NCBI RefSeq assembly: GCF_016406125.1
Contig: NZ_CP066339.1
Span: 3,348,001 to 3,412,000 of the forward strand
Origin: Alicyclobacillus sp. SO9
GTDB lineage: Bacteria > Bacillota > Bacilli > Alicyclobacillales > Alicyclobacillaceae
Direction: 5' to 3'
Length of the DNA: 64,000 nt
The position numbers and the translations under genes were made by a program. The notes under the pieces were generated by a model that had not been told where the DNA came from, made no database searches, and saw only the letters and a program-made list of their open reading frames with translations. Below are positions 43,000 through 53,903 of the stretch, piece after piece (positions within the stretch are counted from its first letter, which is position 1; every line of letters begins with the position of its first letter).

Positions 43000-45165
43000 C
43001 TACATCTGACCGGCTTGGCTGCTGCGCTGGTGGAGTCGAGTGAATGTGTGTTGTACGTGATTTAAAAAATCCGCCGCATTTTCAGACTTTGGCATAACGA
43101 ATTCTTGCATGTGGCAGTGAATCGCCAGTGTGATGTTTTCCTTGTACACAAACCGCTGTTTCGCCAACGCCTTGTGCAGCCTTCGGGTGACAGAACCCAA
43201 CTCCTGTTCTGTCACATCGGGAAGCAAAATCAGGAAATCGTCGGCTCCATAACGACATGCCAACTCGGATTGCCGAATATTCTCTTTAATCACTCGACTG
43301 ACTTCTTTTAGCACACTGTTTCCACTGGCAAATCCGAAAGTTGTGTTGATTTTCCCCAAATGCTCGACGTCAATACAAATGGCCGCCCAATTCCCGCCAA
43401 AATCGTATGACCTATCGCGCAGTTCTATGGTCGCGTAGTGCAGTGTATAAAGGCCAGTCAACTTGTCGATGAACAGCTCCGCATCAAAATCAGGAGAGTA
43501 AACAGCCGTCTTATTGCGGCCGCGCTGTTTCGCGCCCCAATACAGCGCTGAGTCAGCTTTTAACAGTAAATCTCTGTCATTGGCACTGTTGTCTGGATAC
43601 GCGGCAATTCCGGCGCTAACGGTAATGCCTTGCAGTTGATAGGAGTTAAACATAATGGTGTTTGAAGCGACTGTCTGGCGAATCAACTCGACCGTGTCCC
43701 TTGTGTCTTCAATGTTCTTGCCGAACACCATGACAAACTCTTCACCGCCATACCTGGCAACTAAGGTTTCGTCATCAACATGCTTCAAAAATAATTTGGA
43801 CAAAGATTGTAAGACTGCGTCCCCCGCCAAATGTCCATACGTATCATTTACCTGTTTGAAGTTGTCGATGTCAATCACGGCAACGGAACAAGGTTTGTCT
43901 AGTTCCTTAGCTTGACTTAAGCGTTTTGCCAGTTGTTCATAGAAATAACGATAATTATAGAGACCGGTGGCTGCGTCACGGCGAGACTGCTCTTGCAGCA
44001 ATTGATACAATTTCGCATTTTCCAGTAAGACCGCAAACTGAGCTGCAAGTGCGGCTAGGTAGTCTGTCAGGGCTGCAAATGCGTGGGGTCGGGCTGCATA
44101 GCAAACCACTGCGCCATGAAGCTTCCCGTGAACCCGAATCGGAAAGACTGCCATACTGCGGTACTTTACGGACGGCACCCCATCCCACCTGACTCGTGCA
44201 TCACGACCTGTATCAGGCACATATTCAAACGTCGCATCTGTGTCAAGCACGCTCCAGATGAGTCCGCCCTGTGACCGATGGAGAGCATCTGTGCTCATTT
44301 CCGCCCACTTCGTTACAGGATACACAGCTCTAACCCGTGTCGATTCACCGTCGTCCTGCAACAAGTGAATCGAAACCACGTCCGCGTAGCTCAGCTTCAC
44401 AGCCGTCTGTGCCACTTCAGCCGACAGATGTTCAATGTCAAACTCACTCATGAGCCGGCCGATGGAACGCTGCACAATCTGTGCGAAGGTAATTCTTCGA
44501 TAAAGTCGCAAAAGTTGTCCAAGACCCAGTATCGGCAAAATTGACAGCATTCCCAACAAGGGTTGAGACGGCGTCAGCGAAATCATGACGAGAATAAGCG
44601 GAAGAGACAGGGCATAATTGATGGCTTCGGCCAGAAACGTATTATACAGGTCCTCTATTGAAAAGAGCTCCCGTATCACTGAATGAATATGGATGAGAGC
44701 GTGATTCACGACCATAAAAGCAGCAATGGCTGCGGCCAACCCGAATAACAGATTCCAACTGATAACAGGGGGCTTCTCTAGAGAACGGACAATCCAGTGA
44801 TAGACAATCGACATACCCAAAACGCTGACAGCGTATTGGCCAACGTTAAAAAACTTGACGGACCACTTTCTTTGCGATGGCTGCAGCAACATTGCGATGA
44901 ACTCAGATAATATAATCAACCAAATTGCCTGGCCGGTCCCCATGATAATGAGTGTTACTACAGGTAGAATCAAGATGAGTGAGGTAAAGACTTTCCCCAC
45001 CGGGACAGGCAGAGACTCCAACACGACACCCAAGACGAGCAAATACAAAAACACGCCTTCATTCATGTGAAGAAGCGAGTGAACATAGACTCCTCCAATG
45101 AGTGCTCCGCAGAAGGCTGCCAGCCATTCGTAGGCAAGCAATAGTGTTTGCCGTCGTGTTCTCAA
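43000..45165 (-). CDS. Membrane GAF protein with one active-type and one degenerate GGDEF domain
   Basis: 721 residues. About eight hydrophobic segments cover residues 10-220; a GAF domain follows (about 235-388), then a first diguanylate cyclase domain with GGEEF (473-477) and a second, diverged one with GADDF in place of GGDEF (640-644). The first is probably catalytic. The second retains RYG and DDF and may bind GTP or act as a regulator. TTG start after a GAGGGGTGGGGG run. Monocistronic, divergent from the TIGR04086 gene. Confidence 0.9.
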   Translation of the reverse strand: MRTRRQTLLLAYEWLAAFCGALIGGVYVHSLLHMNEGVFLYLLVLGVVLESLPVPVGKVFTSLILILPVVTLIIMGTGQAIWLIILSEFIAMLLQPSQRKWSVKFFNVGQYAVSVLGMSIVYHWIVRSLEKPPVISWNLLFGLAAAIAAFMVVNHALIHIHSVIRELFSIEDLYNTFLAEAINYALSLPLILVMISLTPSQPLLGMLSILPILGLGQLLRLYRRITFAQIVQRSIGRLMSEFDIEHLSAEVAQTAVKLSYADVVSIHLLQDDGESTRVRAVYPVTKWAEMSTDALHRSQGGLIWSVLDTDATFEYVPDTGRDARVRWDGVPSVKYRSMAVFPIRVHGKLHGAVVCYAARPHAFAALTDYLAALAAQFAVLLENAKLYQLLQEQSRRDAATGLYNYRYFYEQLAKRLSQAKELDKPCSVAVIDIDNFKQVNDTYGHLAGDAVLQSLSKLFLKHVDDETLVARYGGEEFVMVFGKNIEDTRDTVELIRQTVASNTIMFNSYQLQGITVSAGIAAYPDNSANDRDLLLKADSALYWGAKQRGRNKTAVYSPDFDAELFIDKLTGLYTLHYATIELRDRSYDFGGNWAAICIDVEHLGKINTTFGFASGNSVLKEVSRVIKENIRQSELACRYGADDFLILLPDVTEQELGSVTRRLHKALAKQRFVYKENITLAIHCHMQEFVMPKSENAADFLNHVQHTFTRLHQRSSQAGQM

Positions 45166-45319
45166 GCCCCCACCCCTCGGTTCATCCTAAGCATTTAACA
45201 AATCAATCCAAAAACCATGAATTTATAAGCAGTACTTACAATTAGATCCTACCATATTTTCATACTTTTTGGACAGGTAGAATACATATGTATTATAAAA
45301 AATACGGGAGTGAATCCGG

Positions 45320-45727
45320 ATGAATCAAGCCTCGCGTGAACCCGCTGCAATTATGAATACGATACGGCGATGGCCGCTCTTATACGGCTTAGCCTGGTCT
45401 CTCTTCTACGCGGTGATTGGCACAATATTCATCGGTATTTGGGCGCACTACAGTAATTTGTATCCCAGCACTGTTATCGTCAGCATATATGTTGTTCACG
45501 GCATAGCAATTTTCATCGGGAGTTTAACCGCCAGTCGTCACAGCGGCGTTCGAGGGTGGTTCTACGGCGGTATAACAGCGCTCATGTACTGCGCGGTCAT
45601 GGTTGTAATTGGATTCGTTGTTTACAATACATTTATGCTGGACGCGCCCGGCTTGCTTAGAATCTGCATTCTGACTTTAGTCGGGGCGTTCAGCGGTATG
45701 ATTGGAGTCAACACGTCTCACAACTAA
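45320..45727 (+). CDS. TIGR04086 (YrzE-like) membrane protein
   Basis: 135 residues with four hydrophobic helices, Gly-rich, in the pattern of the TIGR04086/YrzE family found beside yajC-tgt in Bacillales. The role is unknown. GGGAG lies about 9 nt upstream of ATG. Convergent with yajC. Confidence 0.78.
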   Translation: MNQASREPAAIMNTIRRWPLLYGLAWSLFYAVIGTIFIGIWAHYSNLYPSTVIVSIYVVHGIAIFIGSLTASRHSGVRGWFYGGITALMYCAVMVVIGFVVYNTFMLDAPGLLRICILTLVGAFSGMIGVNTSHN

Positions 45728-45746
45728 TCACGAACCATTAACGGGA

Positions 45747-45783
45747 TCCCTGCAGAAAAGTGACCCGCCCGATTCTGCAGGGA
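45747..45783. terminator. Bidirectional terminator-like inverted repeat
   Basis: TCCCTGCAGAA (45747-45757) and TTCTGCAGGGA (45773-45783), an 11-bp perfect stem with a 15-nt loop, exactly between the convergent TIGR04086 gene and yajC. U-tracts are poor on both sides. Confidence 0.6.
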
Positions 45784-45795
45784 AGTTCTCGTCGT

Positions 45796-46233
45796 TTAGT
45801 TTCGGTGCGTGGAACCCTTATCCTCATGTTCCCGTTCATGAGATTCTTCGGTGTGTTCTTCCTCACCGGCATCTTCTTCTGAACTGTCGTCGGTGGTCTC
45901 TTCATCGTCCATCTCTGTACCTTCCGGCAGTTCGTCTACTTCGTCCTCATCCTCATCATACTCTTCCTCGACACTGTCCACAGACTCCAATACTCGAACA
46001 ATGGACCTTCTATCCATTTTCATTTCCACATCTTCGGCAACTTCAATCATCACCGCATCATCCATCATGGCTGTCACTTCACCGTGAATGCCGCCTGCCG
46101 TTACAATCTTGGAGCCGAGGCTCAGATTGTTCATGAGTTCCTGACGCTTCTTTCTCTGCCTGCTCTGTGGCATCATAATGAGAAAATAGAATGCCGCAAT
46201 CAATACAATAATGAAAATTAAATTCGTTTGCAA
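45796..46233 (-). CDS. yajC: Preprotein translocase subunit YajC with long acidic tail
   Basis: 145 residues. The N-terminal helix NLIFIIVLIAAFYFLIMMPQ and QRKKRQELMNNLSLGSKIVTAGGIHGEV are typical of YajC. The last ~55 residues are almost wholly acidic (EEEYDEDEDEVDELPEG, ending in HEREHEDKGSTHRN), longer than in most YajC proteins. TTG (MQTNLIF) is preferred since the GAGAGGG site overlaps the alternative GTG three codons earlier. It follows tgt by 5 bp in the queA-tgt-yajC run. Confidence 0.92.
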   Translation of the reverse strand: MQTNLIFIIVLIAAFYFLIMMPQSRQRKKRQELMNNLSLGSKIVTAGGIHGEVTAMMDDAVMIEVAEDVEMKMDRRSIVRVLESVDSVEEEYDEDEDEVDELPEGTEMDDEETTDDSSEEDAGEEEHTEESHEREHEDKGSTHRN

Positions 46234-46238
46234 AAAAG

Positions 46239-48550
<2,312 letters not shown>

Positions 48551-48614
48551 AAAACGCCATCCTTTCCAATCTTCTGTGCGCATTTCATTATACTTGACGA
48601 GAACTGTCTATGCC

Positions 48615-48645
48615 AAAAAAGCAGTTAAACTTTTTGTTTAACTGC
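48615..48645 (-). terminator. Terminator of the sigI-rsgI operon
   Basis: Perfect 10-bp stem GCAGTTAAAC (48621-48630) and GTTTAACTGC (48636-48645) with a 5-nt loop; on the minus strand it runs into TTTTTTGG. It lies about 70 bp after the rsgI stop and before queA. Confidence 0.9.
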
Positions 48646-48716
48646 TTTTCATTGGACAAGTTATTGAATTCGAACCCTTTATATCAGTGGACAGCCTTGA
48701 AAGTTGGGCACTGTGC

Positions 48717-50111
48717 TCAGTTATCCCCTTGGCGACTTTGAGTGTTTGACTGGGCGCCGTTGTCTGACTGTGAATCCGGACTCGTACTGCTGTTATTCCC
48801 TGCAGATGACGGTTCAGGAAGCCGATTTTGACTGTCCATTTTGGAGCTTGTTAAGGCATTCGCTTTCGAATCAGATGAATTAGGCCGTTTTGGGATATTT
48901 CTCATCGAATTAAACTCGTTGATAATGTTCTTCAGAACCTGTAAATCCTGGTTCTGTGCATTCTTTGCCGCTTTCTCCGCAGCTGACAGAGACGGTTTTT
49001 TACCAAGAGAAAAGACGTTTCCTTGCCCAGAGGAGTTGCCTCCCTTACCCCCAGACTTCCCCTTTGCTGCCGACTGCTGACTTCCACCGCTTGACCCTTT
49101 TTGATTGACTTGAGTCGCGAGCTTAGACTGTCCTTTAGTAGACGGACTCGTCATATGAGATGAGGGTGCCTTCGATTTTCCTTGCGGGGACTGAGGTAGA
49201 TTAGGCTTCGCTGGCGTCACCACATTTTCTCCACTGTTGTTTGAGGAGTTGGGGTTGCTTTGCTTTTGAACCGCTGGATGCTCCGCGACCGACATTGCGT
49301 TTGATACCCAGTCCTCAATTTGGTGCACATTATCACCTTGAATAGTGCTGAGTACATTTGGGAGTTGTGCATTGGTTAAAATCTCTTTCAGAACTTCACC
49401 ATGGAGCTGCTGCATACCCACATTCTGCCCTGCTTCGTGAGCCGCTAGATATGCAATCAGTTTTCCTGGAGACATATTCAACTTCTGTGCTGCCTGTGAC
49501 ACCGCAGCAGAAACCGGAAGAGAATAGACTCCTGGATGTTGTTTTGCTGCTTGCGGATTCATCGAAACGGCTTGCTCCATATCCGCCCGCGCCATACTCA
49601 TCAGTGTGGAAATGTCCTCATTGGCCTGGATGGGTGCAGCGGTCACAAGAATCGTGTCCTTGTTGGGGAGCATCTGGTTTAATACAGCAGTCTGTATCGT
49701 CTGGCTGAGAACCTTCTGAAGTCCTTCTCCTTTAGGATGAAAATGGGTCAACAGTGTCCTCCCATCGGCATTCAGTCCTCTTGCTGCAATGACTTTCTCT
49801 CTGTGATTCAGGGTGTAGAGAATGCTCGGATTGATATCCACGGACACGTACGCGTAAGCTCGAGTTATGGTTGAGTGTTGAACTGCATACCATAAACCGC
49901 CGCCCAAAATCAGACATGCGGCGGCACCAGCGGCCAGCGTCCTTTGCCAGATTGGAACGCGATATGCCTTGCGTTTCAGATTCGGGTCCCAAGTAATTTC
50001 CTGACCCGTTTGCCAACCGCTTTGCGCCGTAGTCTTATAGAACCGTCCGTCCTTGCCTAATACAACTGCCTTTTTCCCCTTGACTTCCATTAACAACCCA
50101 TTTTGCCGCAT
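48717..50111 (-). CDS. rsgI: RsgI-type anti-sigma-I factor
   Basis: 464-residue single-pass membrane protein. The RsgI_N domain (about 1-52, MEVKGKKAVVLGKDGRFY) binds SigI in the cytosol; a helix at about 58-77 crosses the membrane; the outer region has an RsgI-type core (YAYVSVDINPSILYTLN), then from about residue 270 a long disordered Ser/Asn/Gln/Gly-rich tail. No recognisable carbohydrate-binding module is present, unlike clostridial RsgIs. GGGAGGTG upstream of ATG; 12 bp after sigI. Confidence 0.93.
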   Translation of the reverse strand: MRQNGLLMEVKGKKAVVLGKDGRFYKTTAQSGWQTGQEITWDPNLKRKAYRVPIWQRTLAAGAAACLILGGGLWYAVQHSTITRAYAYVSVDINPSILYTLNHREKVIAARGLNADGRTLLTHFHPKGEGLQKVLSQTIQTAVLNQMLPNKDTILVTAAPIQANEDISTLMSMARADMEQAVSMNPQAAKQHPGVYSLPVSAAVSQAAQKLNMSPGKLIAYLAAHEAGQNVGMQQLHGEVLKEILTNAQLPNVLSTIQGDNVHQIEDWVSNAMSVAEHPAVQKQSNPNSSNNSGENVVTPAKPNLPQSPQGKSKAPSSHMTSPSTKGQSKLATQVNQKGSSGGSQQSAAKGKSGGKGGNSSGQGNVFSLGKKPSLSAAEKAAKNAQNQDLQVLKNIINEFNSMRNIPKRPNSSDSKANALTSSKMDSQNRLPEPSSAGNNSSTSPDSQSDNGAQSNTQSRQGDN

Positions 50112-50123
50112 GTCTACACCTCC

Positions 50124-50867
50124 CTAGCCCCTTATATACTCTCTCAGCATGGGGTAGTCTCCGTCTAGTAAAACAGTAATTGCCAATATATACTTCCTTT
50201 GTCTCTCTAGAGTCTTACGCGACACTGTCACGTGTTGTTCCAGACGCTTCATTGGAAGAGTCTTCTTTTTCTTTACATACTCGAGCAGTTCATTGTCACT
50301 GGCAATGAGCTGCGCAATTCCCATGGCCGTATCTCGCGCATCTTGATGTTTTGGCGATGCCGCAACCAAATCACCGAAAGACAGTCCGTAGTGAGAGAGA
50401 ATTTGGGAGAAATCATCGATTTCCAGTTTGCGAGCCCCGCGTTCTTCCTCTACTTCATACGCTTGCAGAGACGTCGTTGTCTCAGCGTAATTGACTACGT
50501 TGTCCTCATCATCGGTTACGTCAAATTCGGTCCAGGGAATACCTTGAGATTGACTTTTTTGAGAACGAAAATAGTCAATTAGGCGCCGACGAATTACCGT
50601 TTCCGAAAAATTAAGGAAGCTGCTCTTGGATATATCCACATTGTCTATGGCTTCGTTCATCGCCATTAATGCAATGCTGTACTCATCATCCCGTTGCATG
50701 TCAATATAGCGACCAGCAACTTGGGACGCTACTCGCAGTACAAAAGGCCTATACTGAGTTAGAATCTTCTCTCTAGCCAGTTGGTCGCCCGCCTGCGACT
50801 GCATGAGTAACTCCTTGAGGTCGGCGAGGTCGGTTGACCTTTTTCGTCTGAAGGGGAATACCCCCAT
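50124..50867 (-). CDS. sigI: RNA polymerase sigma factor SigI
   Basis: 247-residue sigma-70-type factor of the heat-stress/envelope SigI family. The sigma region 2 (QYRPFVLRVASQVAGRYIDMQRDDEYSIALMAMNEAID) and SFLNFSETVIRRRLIDYFR are visible, along with the SigI-specific C-terminal domain (KTLPMKRLEQHVTVSRKTLERQRKYILA). GAGGTGG upstream of ATG. Followed by its anti-sigma gene. A SigI-type promoter lies just upstream, so autoregulation is likely. Confidence 0.94.
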   Translation of the reverse strand: MGVFPFRRKRSTDLADLKELLMQSQAGDQLAREKILTQYRPFVLRVASQVAGRYIDMQRDDEYSIALMAMNEAIDNVDISKSSFLNFSETVIRRRLIDYFRSQKSQSQGIPWTEFDVTDDEDNVVNYAETTTSLQAYEVEEERGARKLEIDDFSQILSHYGLSFGDLVAASPKHQDARDTAMGIAQLIASDNELLEYVKKKKTLPMKRLEQHVTVSRKTLERQRKYILAITVLLDGDYPMLREYIRG

Positions 50868-50891
50868 TCACTACCACCTCGCATTAAAAGG

Positions 50892-50920
50892 TTCGCATGT
50901 TTCACGGTATATGTGGGGGT
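50892..50920 (-). promoter_or_regulatory. Candidate SigI-dependent promoter of sigI-rsgI
   Basis: On the minus strand ACCCCC (50915-50920) and CGAA (50892-50895), separated by 19 bp, match the reported -35/-10 elements of SigI promoters. They lie about 25-55 bp upstream of the sigI ATG, the right place for autoregulation. The spacing should be compared with known examples. Confidence 0.6.
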
Positions 50921-50979
50921 AAAGTCTGTGGCAGACTCGTGAAAACGGGAATTTTTTCAGTGATTGTCAATTATCAGCC

Positions 50980-52005
50980 TTATTCACTTTGAAACAAATT
51001 TAAAGCGTTATTTTGAGTCAATGGAATATCAAGGTGCTCATAGGCACGCACCGTCACCACACGTCCGCGAGGGGTTCTTTGAATAAATCCCATTTGCAGA
51101 AGGTACGGTTCATATACGTCCTCAATTGTGTCGGATTCTTCCCCGACCGTTGCCGACAGTGTATCAAGGCCTACCGGACCACCCCGAAATTTCTCTATTA
51201 TTGAATGTAGAATCTTGTAGTCCAGTTCGTCGAGACCAAGTTCGTCCACTTTTAATCGTTTTAACGCAGCCTTAGCAATTTGCAAGGTAATTGCACTAGA
51301 TTGTTCCACCTGGGCAAAGTCCCGCACTCGCTTCAACAGCCGATTCGCAACCCGAGGTGTACCACGACTTCTTGTCGCCAGCTCGACCGCTGCATCATTA
51401 TCCAACGTTATCCGTAGAATTCGGCCCGTACGCGTGATAATATGCGACAACTCATTGGTTTTGTAGTAATCCAGGTGGGAGATTACACCGAACCTGTCCC
51501 GTAAGGGAGCTGATAGCAACCCGGCTCTTGTTGTTGCCCCAATGAGTGTAAAGGCTGACAGGTCAAGGCGCACAGAACGAGCTGTCGGCCCCTTTCCAAT
51601 CATAATGTCCAACGAGAAATCTTCCATGGCCGGGTACAAAACTTCTTCCACAGCCTTTGACAAACGGTGGATCTCGTCGATAAATAACACATCACCAGGC
51701 TGCAGATTGGTCAACAGTGCAGCCAAGTCTCCGGGCCGTTCAATGGCTGGTCCGGATGTATGGCGAATATTCACACCCAGCTCATTCGCGATGATCATCG
51801 CCAGGGATGTCTTTCCTAAGCCCGGCGGACCGTGAAGCAAAACGTGATCGAGAGCCTCTTCCCGCTCGCGTGCAGCCTGTATAAACACTTTCAGGTTTTC
51901 CTTCACACCTGTTTGTCCAATATAATCGTCGAGGAAACGCGGACGCAATGATTCCAGCGCTGCATCTTCCTGATTAAATTCAGCTGAGACAATGCGCTCG
52001 GACAT
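50980..52005 (-). CDS. ruvB: Holliday junction branch-migration ATPase RuvB
   Basis: 341-residue AAA+ motor. Walker A ([14 protein letters not shown]), Walker B ([10 protein letters not shown]), sensor 1 ([10 protein letters not shown]), arginine finger region (LRDRFG) and a C-terminal winged helix. Start ATG at [10 protein letters not shown], with AAAGGAG about 10 nt upstream. It follows ruvA in the ruvC-ruvA-ruvB order. Confidence 0.97.
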   Translation of the reverse strand: MSERIVSAEFNQEDAALESLRPRFLDDYIGQTGVKENLKVFIQAAREREEALDHVLLHGPPGLGKTSLAMIIANELGVNIRHTSGPAIERPGDLAALLTNLQPGDVLFIDEIHRLSKAVEEVLYPAMEDFSLDIMIGKGPTARSVRLDLSAFTLIGATTRAGLLSAPLRDRFGVISHLDYYKTNELSHIITRTGRILRITLDNDAAVELATRSRGTPRVANRLLKRVRDFAQVEQSSAITLQIAKAALKRLKVDELGLDELDYKILHSIIEKFRGGPVGLDTLSATVGEESDTIEDVYEPYLLQMGFIQRTPRGRVVTVRAYEHLDIPLTQNNALNLFQSE

Positions 52006-52143
52006 GGCCCCGGCGCTCCTTTCGTGTATCATATCAAATAAACGAAGAAAGTCTATTTCTGCTTTTACCATTTAAGGAAATCCAAAGGACGTCTACGTTT
52101 TCCGCCCTGTTCAGTCGTTCAGTTCACTCCAACCTGCCGCAGT

Positions 52144-52761
52144 TCAACTGCCCATCTGCTGTAAACACCGGGTTAAAGCTGTTTCCAAGGTCCAGTCTTC
52201 ATTGTGCGACAATACACTGGTAACGGCTGTTACAGCCTGTCTCTCATTATATCCGAGAGATTTAAGAGCCTCAACAACATCGCTGCGCAACGACTCTGGA
52301 TACTCCGTGTCTGCTGCAGCAGCACGCTGTGACGTCAGCGGACCATCAGATGCGACATAGAGATTGGACATTTTGTCCTTCAAATCCAGAATCAATCGCT
52401 GTGCTGTCTTTTTACCGATGCCAGGCAACTGACACAGGTAGGCACTATCCTCCATTTGCACGGACGACACAAACCGCTGATAATCTGCTGAAGAGATAAT
52501 TTGCAACGCAACTTTCGGACCAATACCTGAAACTCCGATAAGAAGCGTAAACCATGCACGCTCGCTGTCAGTCAGAAAACCGTATAGTTCTTGTGAATCC
52601 TCACGGATGTAGTGGTACGTATACAGCATCGTCTCGGTACCCCGCTGCATCTCTACAGCAGTTCTGTCCGGTACCCAAACACGGTAACCCACGCCTTGAA
52701 CATCTACATCGACACATCCCGCCGATGTCTCAGCTATCAGCCCGCGAACAAAAATTATCAC
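52144..52761 (-). CDS. ruvA: Holliday junction branch-migration protein RuvA
   Basis: 205 residues. Domain I is IIFVRGLIAETSAGCVDVDVQGVGYRVWV; two helix-hairpin-helix motifs follow (LLIGVSGIGPKVALQII; LCQLPGIGKKTAQRLIL); the C-terminal domain III binds RuvB. Start GTG with AGGAAGG 7 nt upstream, at the normal RuvA N-terminus; the longer frame runs into ruvC. It is separated from ruvB by about 140 bp. Confidence 0.95.
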   Translation of the reverse strand: MIIFVRGLIAETSAGCVDVDVQGVGYRVWVPDRTAVEMQRGTETMLYTYHYIREDSQELYGFLTDSERAWFTLLIGVSGIGPKVALQIISSADYQRFVSSVQMEDSAYLCQLPGIGKKTAQRLILDLKDKMSNLYVASDGPLTSQRAAAADTEYPESLRSDVVEALKSLGYNERQAVTAVTSVLSHNEDWTLETALTRCLQQMGS

Positions 52762-52765
52762 AGCT

Positions 52766-53275
52766 CTACCTTCCTCGTATTGAGTTGGTTTTATCAAGCA
52801 TTGGAGCCGCATGTGCATAAGTGATGGCAATAGCCAATGCGTCTGCGGCATCATCTGGCTTTGGAATAGACGTCAAACCCAGAAGCATCCGAACCATCTC
52901 CTGAATTTGTTTCTTATCTGCTCGACCGTAACCTACGACAGCCTGCTTTACCTGGATGGGTGTGTACTCCTGTGTTTCCAGACCGGATTCAACACCTGCC
53001 AACAGTGCTACCCCGCGCGCCTGTCCGACAGTAAATGCGGTCGTTGTGTTCCGATTAAAAAACAACTCTTCCACAACCATAACACTCGGCTGATAGGTAG
53101 CTATAATGTCCTGCAATTCATGATATATACTTTGTAACCGGGACGGCACAGGTGTATGAGCAGGGGTTTCAATGCAACCGTAGGTCACCGGGCGAACCTG
53201 ATTTCCCTGAAGCTTGACCACTCCGTAGCCCATGCGTGCGATACCCGGATCAATTCCCAAAATCACTCTGTCCAT
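52766..53275 (-). CDS. ruvC: Crossover junction endodeoxyribonuclease RuvC
   Basis: 169-residue Holliday-junction resolvase with the RNase H-like fold. Catalytic acids are in ILGIDPGIARMGYG (Asp), VVEELFFNRN (Glu), and PDDAADALAIAI (two Asp). Most Bacillus lack RuvC and use RecU, so its presence fits an Alicyclobacillus/Clostridia-like lineage. Its AGGAGG ribosome binding site is part of a hairpin with an upstream CCTCCTG. Confidence 0.96.
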   Translation of the reverse strand: MDRVILGIDPGIARMGYGVVKLQGNQVRPVTYGCIETPAHTPVPSRLQSIYHELQDIIATYQPSVMVVEELFFNRNTTTAFTVGQARGVALLAGVESGLETQEYTPIQVKQAVVGYGRADKKQIQEMVRMLLGLTSIPKPDDAADALAIAITYAHAAPMLDKTNSIRGR

Positions 53276-53281
53276 AAGAAA

Positions 53282-53311
53282 CCTCCTGCCCTCTTATTCG
53301 TGGACAGGAGG
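53282..53311 (-). promoter_or_regulatory. Hairpin covering the ruvC ribosome binding site
   Basis: On the minus strand CCTCCTGTCC (upstream) pairs with GGGCAGGAGG (downstream), seven perfect pairs plus more past a bulge. The downstream arm contains the ruvC Shine-Dalgarno. The loop is about 16 nt. It could be a translational control element, or a weak terminator (TTTCTT tail) for the preceding gene. Confidence 0.5.
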
Positions 53312-53377
53312 CCAAATTCCTGTTTGACAATCCTAAATCAATTCAATCACTGCACCGCCAACAATAGCTTCAGTCAC

Positions 53378-53809
53378 TTAAAGCGCCCTTGCATCATTCG
53401 CCTCGGGCACTTCGCGAATATACACAGGCATGTTCACAAACCACATCAGTTCCGGACTGAGTTCCCATGCAGCGTGATCGGTTTTGAAACTCACTACAGC
53501 ATCATTACCAATCGGCCGAACTTCGACCTGGCGGCGACCATCATGATATAAGGTCAAAAACATGGCATATCCGGACGGCGCCTCGTCCTGCTGCCACACG
53601 TATTGCAGCGAGGAACTCTGCATCCCAAAATCAGTCACTGCAGGGGTATCTGCATAGCTTGTTACCGAAAGAGCGACAAAACCAGCTGCAGCCGTGATAG
53701 CTGCAATCCATAGGCGCAAGCATGTCGGCATTCGCTTGCACAGTTGCATGCGAAACTTCTCTGCGTATTCAAGAGTGCTGCCGCCAACTTTCCCTAGTCC
53801 GTCCGCCAT
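53378..53809 (-). CDS. Membrane-anchored or secreted protein of unknown function
   Basis: 143 residues. A basic N-terminus precedes a hydrophobic segment at about 31-53 (LWIAAITAAAGFVALSVTSYA) that may be a signal or anchor. The ~85-residue outer part has SLQYVWQQDEAPSGYAMFL and ends YIREVPEANDARAL. It occupies the place where Bacillus has bofC (between yebC and ruv genes), but I see no clear BofC similarity. The ATG at 53809 has GAGGTG 7 nt upstream, better than one two codons earlier. Confidence 0.65.
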   Translation of the reverse strand: MADGLGKVGGSTLEYAEKFRMQLCKRMPTCLRLWIAAITAAAGFVALSVTSYADTPAVTDFGMQSSSLQYVWQQDEAPSGYAMFLTLYHDGRRQVEVRPIGNDAVVSFKTDHAAWELSPELMWFVNMPVYIREVPEANDARAL

Positions 53810-53903
53810 GTTCATACACCTCGTTTCCGAGTTAATCTAGCCATAGTATGACACGCGGCGGAAACATTATTCAGGATATGGAGAAGTTACAAGCCACATT
53901 GGC

